Assembly: GCF_012928505.1 (NCBI RefSeq)
Contig: NZ_JABBJN010000012.1
Coordinates: 1 to 64,000, forward strand
Length of the DNA stretch: 64,000 nucleotides
Origin: Achromobacter sp. Bel
GTDB lineage: Bacteria; Pseudomonadota; Gammaproteobacteria; Burkholderiales; Burkholderiaceae_B
Reading direction: 5' to 3'
The notes under the pieces are model-generated. The model worked only from the letters and a program-made list of their open reading frames with translations, had not been told where the DNA came from and did not search any database. The translations under genes and the position numbers were made by a program. Of the stretch, positions 63,919-64,000 are shown in pieces. Position 1 is the first letter of the stretch. Every line of letters starts with the position of its first letter.

Positions 63919-64000
63919 ACCGGATTTTGAATCTGACGGTTATTAACCCAGGCGTATGCCTGATGCGGCTTTCATTCAAATCACGCAAGCCGCGAGATAA
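63919..64000 (-). promoter_or_regulatory. Upstream region of the autotransporter gene (edge of window)
   Basis: The 82 bp upstream of the autotransporter ATG hold two small inverted repeats: GGTTATTAACC (63938-63948) and CAGGC-GTAT-GCCTG (63949-63962). Either could be an operator half. No clear -10/-35 pair and only a weak ribosome site are visible. The rest of the promoter may lie beyond the window. Confidence 0.35.

Overview
High-GC proteobacterial chromosome, most likely an Alcaligenaceae member (Achromobacter or Bordetella type). The assignment rests on family content: two orphan Bug-type tripartite tricarboxylate transporter (TTT) receptors, several dipeptide/oligopeptide ABC systems, many LysR/GNAT genes, an FhaB/FhaC-like two-partner secretion pair, a large classical autotransporter, a chromosomal class C beta-lactamase, and a glycine riboswitch in front of a D-amino acid dehydrogenase. 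Nothing suggests an integrated phage, plasmid or insertion sequence, and I saw no tRNA, rRNA or CRISPR array. Taxonomy is inferred from gene families only.

Layout. 1-7821 (minus): a TpsB outer-membrane transporter followed 15 bp later by its FhaB-like TpsA exoprotein, which runs off the left edge. 8148-15883 (plus): winged-helix regulator, fused GsiA-type ATPase, binding protein, two permeases, then (after a terminator) an M14 carboxypeptidase-like enzyme; this is a peptide uptake and processing unit. 15947-21431: housekeeping and accessory genes (two GNATs, a small Cys-rich protein, an MltB-type transglycosylase, a MATE exporter, a Sel1-like protein, a lipoprotein). 21590-30592 (mostly plus): LysR regulator, adenine deaminase, type B carboxylesterase, Bug receptor, DHA2 exporter, secreted M20 amidohydrolase, GNAT and aspartate dehydrogenase. 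30638-35429: a YddA/SbmA-type ABC exporter, then a divergent LysR / amidohydrolase-Bug module. 35574-36680: hslR, a Sui1 homologue and a DOPA-dioxygenase-like gene. 36685-44323: ppk2, a PLP sulfur-amino-acid enzyme, an unknown membrane protein, the metQNI methionine importer, a CopD/HemJ-like protein and a DUF2242 lipoprotein.

44426-56258 is the most cohesive accessory region. It holds a complete five-gene oligopeptide-type ABC importer with a perfect 11-bp inverted repeat upstream, an M20 carbamoylase-type hydrolase, an MFS carrier, a divergent AraC regulator, and a two-gene unit of an octopine/nopaline-dehydrogenase-family protein plus a 3-hydroxyacyl-CoA-dehydrogenase-family protein. I read it as a candidate uptake and catabolic locus for an N-substituted amino acid or opine-like compound; this is inference. 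56262-63918 ends the window with ampC, the divergent glycine riboswitch-dadA-like gene and a 1596-residue autotransporter.

The clearest structural novelty is in the FhaB-like gene. A landmark recurs at exact alternating spacings of 735 and 747 bp, giving a 1482-bp (494-codon) super-repeat. Several start codons differ from the longest open frame and are justified individually below.
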